From JAQBQB01 sp963846925 (GTDB lineage: Bacteria; Gemmatimonadota; Gemmatimonadetes; Gemmatimonadales; Gemmatimonadaceae): a stretch of DNA of 64,000 nucleotides. This document shows, piece by piece, positions 61,894-64,000 of this stretch (its first letter is position 1; the number at the start of each line of letters is the position of its first letter). Location of the stretch: positions 248,001 through 312,000 of the forward strand of contig CAWJXW010000010.1 in NCBI GenBank assembly GCA_963846925.1, read 5' to 3'. The notes under the pieces were generated by a model. It was not told the DNA's origin and made no database searches. It saw nothing but the letters and a program-made list of their open reading frames with translations. The translations under genes were made by a program, and so were the position numbers.

Positions 61894-63151
61894 AGATCGC
61901 TGTTTTCCGGAGGTACGCCGTGAGCGCGGCGTTCGTGACGTCGCGGATTCTCGCCGACACCTCGGGGTGATGCGCGTCGGCCAGAACGCGGTCGGTGATC
62001 GGTCCGAGGAAGCGCGCGTAGCGTGCGAGCGTCGTTTGATCGTTGGCGTCGATCGCCGCGCGCACCGATTGCACCGTCGCCGACGAGAACAGCTCCATGC
62101 GGCCGACGAAGACTCGCGTCACGCGCGAGGGCGTGGGGGTGATCTCGAGCGGAAGAATCTCGTCCACCGTTGGCCGCGGCACGATGTAGAACACGCGCAA
62201 CCCGTCCTCGAACCACGAGTCGCGCCACGTCTCCACCATCGCCGACGCTTCCTTCGTGGTGAGCCCCTGCGCCACGAGCGTCTGCTCGAGCGTCTTCCGC
62301 AAGGCGTCGAGCGTGCCATCGAGCGAGGGCGGCGCGACGAGCAGCTCTCCGCCGAGCAATCCGAGGGCGCGGAATCCGAGCTTCGCGCCGCGTCGCTCGA
62401 AGAGAATGGCCGCCGGGATTTCGGCCGGCGACAGATCCTTCACGAGGATCCGGCCGTCGCTCTCGAACGCGGCGCTGATCGAAGCATCGAAGTCGGCGAC
62501 GCCGCGATAGAAGAGAAACCGCTCGCGTGCTCCGCCCACCGCCAACGGCGCGGCGTCCGTGGTCCTGGCGGCGTAGTATCTCGATTCCGCGCGCTCAGTG
62601 GCAAACGCGGGCGCTGCCGCCGGCGTCACGTGGACGCTCGGCCACTCGATCACGCTCGTCGCGCCCGGATCCCGAAGCGTCGCCGAGCCGACGGCTCCCT
62701 GCGAGACGGCGGCCGGGGGAAACCATTCCGTCATCAACCCGTGGTGGAAGCTGACACGGACTCGAACCGTCGTGTCGCGATCGGAATAGAAGTAGAGGAC
62801 AGGCGTCTCCATGCGCACGCGCGCCGCCATCTGTTGGCGGGCCGCGTCGTAGGTGGTGCTCCCCACCCTCACGGCCGCCGTGGCGCTCGTCCCCGCGGGA
62901 CGAACGGCCAGCGTCTTGACGTATGGATCGTTGTCGAAGTGTTGAACGAAACACGGCAGGTCGCTCGGACCGCCGAGCGGCAGCCAGTCGATCGCTCGTC
63001 CGTCCGGTCCCGCGACGGTGGTGAACGTCCCCCACTCGTGCACCGCGAGCTCGCCCGACTTGGCCGCGGGCCGCTGAAACTCGCCAACGCGTGCGCTGAT
63101 CGACACGCCGGCTGACATCGCGAAGACGACCGCCACAACGGAGCGACGCAT
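61886..63151 (-). CDS. Uncharacterised secreted protein with HEWGTFT motif
   Basis: 421 aa with a signal peptide (VFAMSAGVSISA). The mature N-terminus has LAVHEWGTFTTVAGPDG, a phrase found in a group of uncharacterised secreted proteins. The rest is beta-rich with VLYFYSDRDTTVRVRVSFH and a helical C-terminus. GGAGAGG precedes ATG 63151. It is coupled to the DUF4159 gene. Function unknown; extracytoplasmic. Confidence 0.6.
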   Translation of the reverse strand: MRRSVVAVVFAMSAGVSISARVGEFQRPAAKSGELAVHEWGTFTTVAGPDGRAIDWLPLGGPSDLPCFVQHFDNDPYVKTLAVRPAGTSATAAVRVGSTTYDAARQQMAARVRMETPVLYFYSDRDTTVRVRVSFHHGLMTEWFPPAAVSQGAVGSATLRDPGATSVIEWPSVHVTPAAAPAFATERAESRYYAARTTDAAPLAVGGARERFLFYRGVADFDASISAAFESDGRILVKDLSPAEIPAAILFERRGAKLGFRALGLLGGELLVAPPSLDGTLDALRKTLEQTLVAQGLTTKEASAMVETWRDSWFEDGLRVFYIVPRPTVDEILPLEITPTPSRVTRVFVGRMELFSSATVQSVRAAIDANDQTTLARYARFLGPITDRVLADAHHPEVSARIRDVTNAALTAYLRKTAICE

Positions 63152-63162
63152 GGCCCCTCTCC

Positions 63163-63226
63163 TCGAACGTTCGATGAAATGGACGACCCTGTCCCGACAA
63201 AGGAAGTCACACCTTCGAACGTTCGA
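63163..63226. promoter_or_regulatory. Twin perfect 12-bp palindromes between divergent genes
   Basis: TCGAACGTTCGA occurs at 63163-63174 and again at 63215-63226, exactly 52 bases apart (about five helical turns), in the 158-base gap between the HEWGTFT gene and the barrel gene. This looks like a double operator for a dimeric regulator. Confidence 0.6.
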
Positions 63227-63309
63227 TCGTTTGTCTGGTATGAACCTGGCATGCCGGACTGATCGCGCGCCATGCCGTTTGTTTCTCTTTGCACAATGGA
63301 GACTCGCTC

Positions 63310-63792
63310 ATGCGCTTTCTCTTCCTCGCCGCGCTCGTGGCCTTGCCTTCGACGGCCTCGGCTCAGCTTCGCATATCCGTTGGAGCGGGCGCCGGTCTGT
63401 CGGGTTCGACCGACGAATCGCTCTCGTACGGGACCGGTGCGCCAGTCGTAATGGGCGAGATCGTTCGTCCGTTCCTCCCCGGCATCGGACTCGGCGCCGA
63501 GGTCGACTACTGGAAAGGGAGCGTGTCGCACGTCGCTTTCGCCACGGCACTCGCGCAGGCGCACCTTCCGGTCATTCCACTGTACGTCAAGGCCGGCCTC
63601 GGCTACGGCAACGGCGACCCTGACGGCAATGGAAACGTGGCCGGACTCGCGGGTCAGCTCGGCGCGATGTACGACATCACTTTTCCCGGCGCTCCGGTGG
63701 CACTGACCGTCTTCGCCAACGCCCTGTACGCCCATGCGAGACTGCGGAGCGTGCAGACCGTCGACGCGGGCTTGGCCATTACGTGGCGTTGA
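63310..63792 (+). CDS. Outer-membrane beta-barrel protein
   Basis: 160 aa. Signal peptide FLFLAALVALPSTASA, then strands such as LRISVGAGAGLSGST, VVMGEIVRPFLPGIGLGAEVDYW, PLYVKAGLGYGNG and a C-terminal VDAGLAITWR. Resembles small OmpA-like/porin-family barrels. ATG 63310 has GGAGA 7 bases upstream. Divergent from the HEWGTFT gene across the twin palindromes. Confidence 0.75.
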   Translation: MRFLFLAALVALPSTASAQLRISVGAGAGLSGSTDESLSYGTGAPVVMGEIVRPFLPGIGLGAEVDYWKGSVSHVAFATALAQAHLPVIPLYVKAGLGYGNGDPDGNGNVAGLAGQLGAMYDITFPGAPVALTVFANALYAHARLRSVQTVDAGLAITWR

Positions 63793-63881
63793 GATTTTTC
63801 GAGCGCACGCGTGACCGTGGCGTCATTTATGCGACCTGATCGGCGCCACGCACGAACTCCCTTCACGCGAGACAAGGAACA

Positions 63882-64000
63882 ATGCCGAGAATGGACAGCA
63901 CAGGTGACTTTGCGCGATCGGCGGATCTGCGGCGCGCCTCCGAGGAAGTGATCGCCCGATTGGAAGGGCTTGGCATCGCACTCAACGGCGACGAAAGTCC
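63882..64000 (+). CDS. Truncated open reading frame at the window edge
   Basis: ATG 63882 with AAGGA 5 bases upstream, open to the end: 39 codons (MPRMDSTGDFARSADL...ASEEVIARLEGLGIAL). Too short to assign. The helical, acidic start could precede a regulator or enzyme domain. Confidence 0.4.
   Translation, partial: MPRMDSTGDFARSADLRRASEEVIARLEGLGIALNGDES

Noticed and set aside
63163..63226. LexA/SOS box
   Set aside because: The palindromes have GAAC and GTTC directly joined; known SOS boxes of this type need a spacer of several bases.

Overview
The window (64 kb, strongly GC-rich) reads as a bacterial chromosome segment. It shows Gram-negative envelope features (beta-barrel proteins, lipoproteins, secretion genes), long unidirectional gene runs with 1-4 base start/stop overlaps, frequent GTG/TTG starts, a bacillithiol gene and a Roadblock/receiver pair. 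Together these fit Gemmatimonadota best. That placement is an inference from gene content and style; no rRNA gene is present to confirm it. I saw no tRNA or rRNA gene, CRISPR array, prophage or transposase, so this is essentially core genome with a few accessory islands.

Layout. 1-9.0 kb (minus): transcription/translation operon rimP-nusA-L7Ae-infB-rbfA-truB-ribF-secD-secF, with an intrinsic terminator hairpin directly in front of rimP. 9.1-12.0 kb: broken Ig-like lipoprotein gene, divergent outer-membrane protein gene and a frameshifted S41 peptidase. 12.0-15.95 kb: pgeF-murA (minus), then two small envelope genes and a zinc phospholipase-C-like gene (plus). 15.9-24.6 kb (minus): serS, orphan histidine kinase, pcrA, gatCAB and a lipoprotein gene. 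24.6-28.6 kb (plus): Roadblock protein, receiver, mannose-1-phosphate guanylyltransferase, GlmU-like protein and a metallo-beta-lactamase fold protein. 28.6-30.8 kb: groES-groEL under a perfect CIRCE. 30.8-48.2 kb (minus): M50 protease, scpA, scpB, rluB, moxR-DUF58-DUF4381-batABCD, mutL, miaA, bshA, uppP, birA, coaX. 48.4-50.1 kb: rpsT, two inverted 16-bp repeat arrays and a coiled-coil zinc-ribbon gene. 50.1-53.6 kb: aldolase and pyrC-pyrB-pyrR. 53.7-64 kb is accessory: beta-propeller protein, blaI with an M56 sensor, a badly frameshifted MacB-like permease, serine hydrolase, uncharacterised secreted proteins and an outer-membrane barrel.

How it works together. The left operon couples transcription termination (NusA), initiation (IF2), ribosome maturation (RimP, RbfA), tRNA modification (TruB), flavin supply (RibF) and secretion (SecDF). 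The central run pairs chromosome segregation (ScpAB), ribosome modification, an aerotolerance-type MoxR/VWA complex, mismatch repair, tRNA modification, bacillithiol synthesis and cofactor metabolism. The pyr genes form a compact pyrimidine operon. blaI and its M56 partner look like a self-regulated signalling pair.

Most unusual: an octanucleotide repeat family (GGTGGACC units) inside the mutL linker, in the blaI leader and after the permease gene; a MurA whose catalytic Cys is Asp; an M56 sensor ending in a TonB-plug-like segment; twin perfect palindromes between an uncharacterised secreted-protein operon and a barrel gene; and a cluster of one-base frameshifts. Several of those shifts lie at G/C runs and look more like consensus errors or very recent mutations than old pseudogenes.
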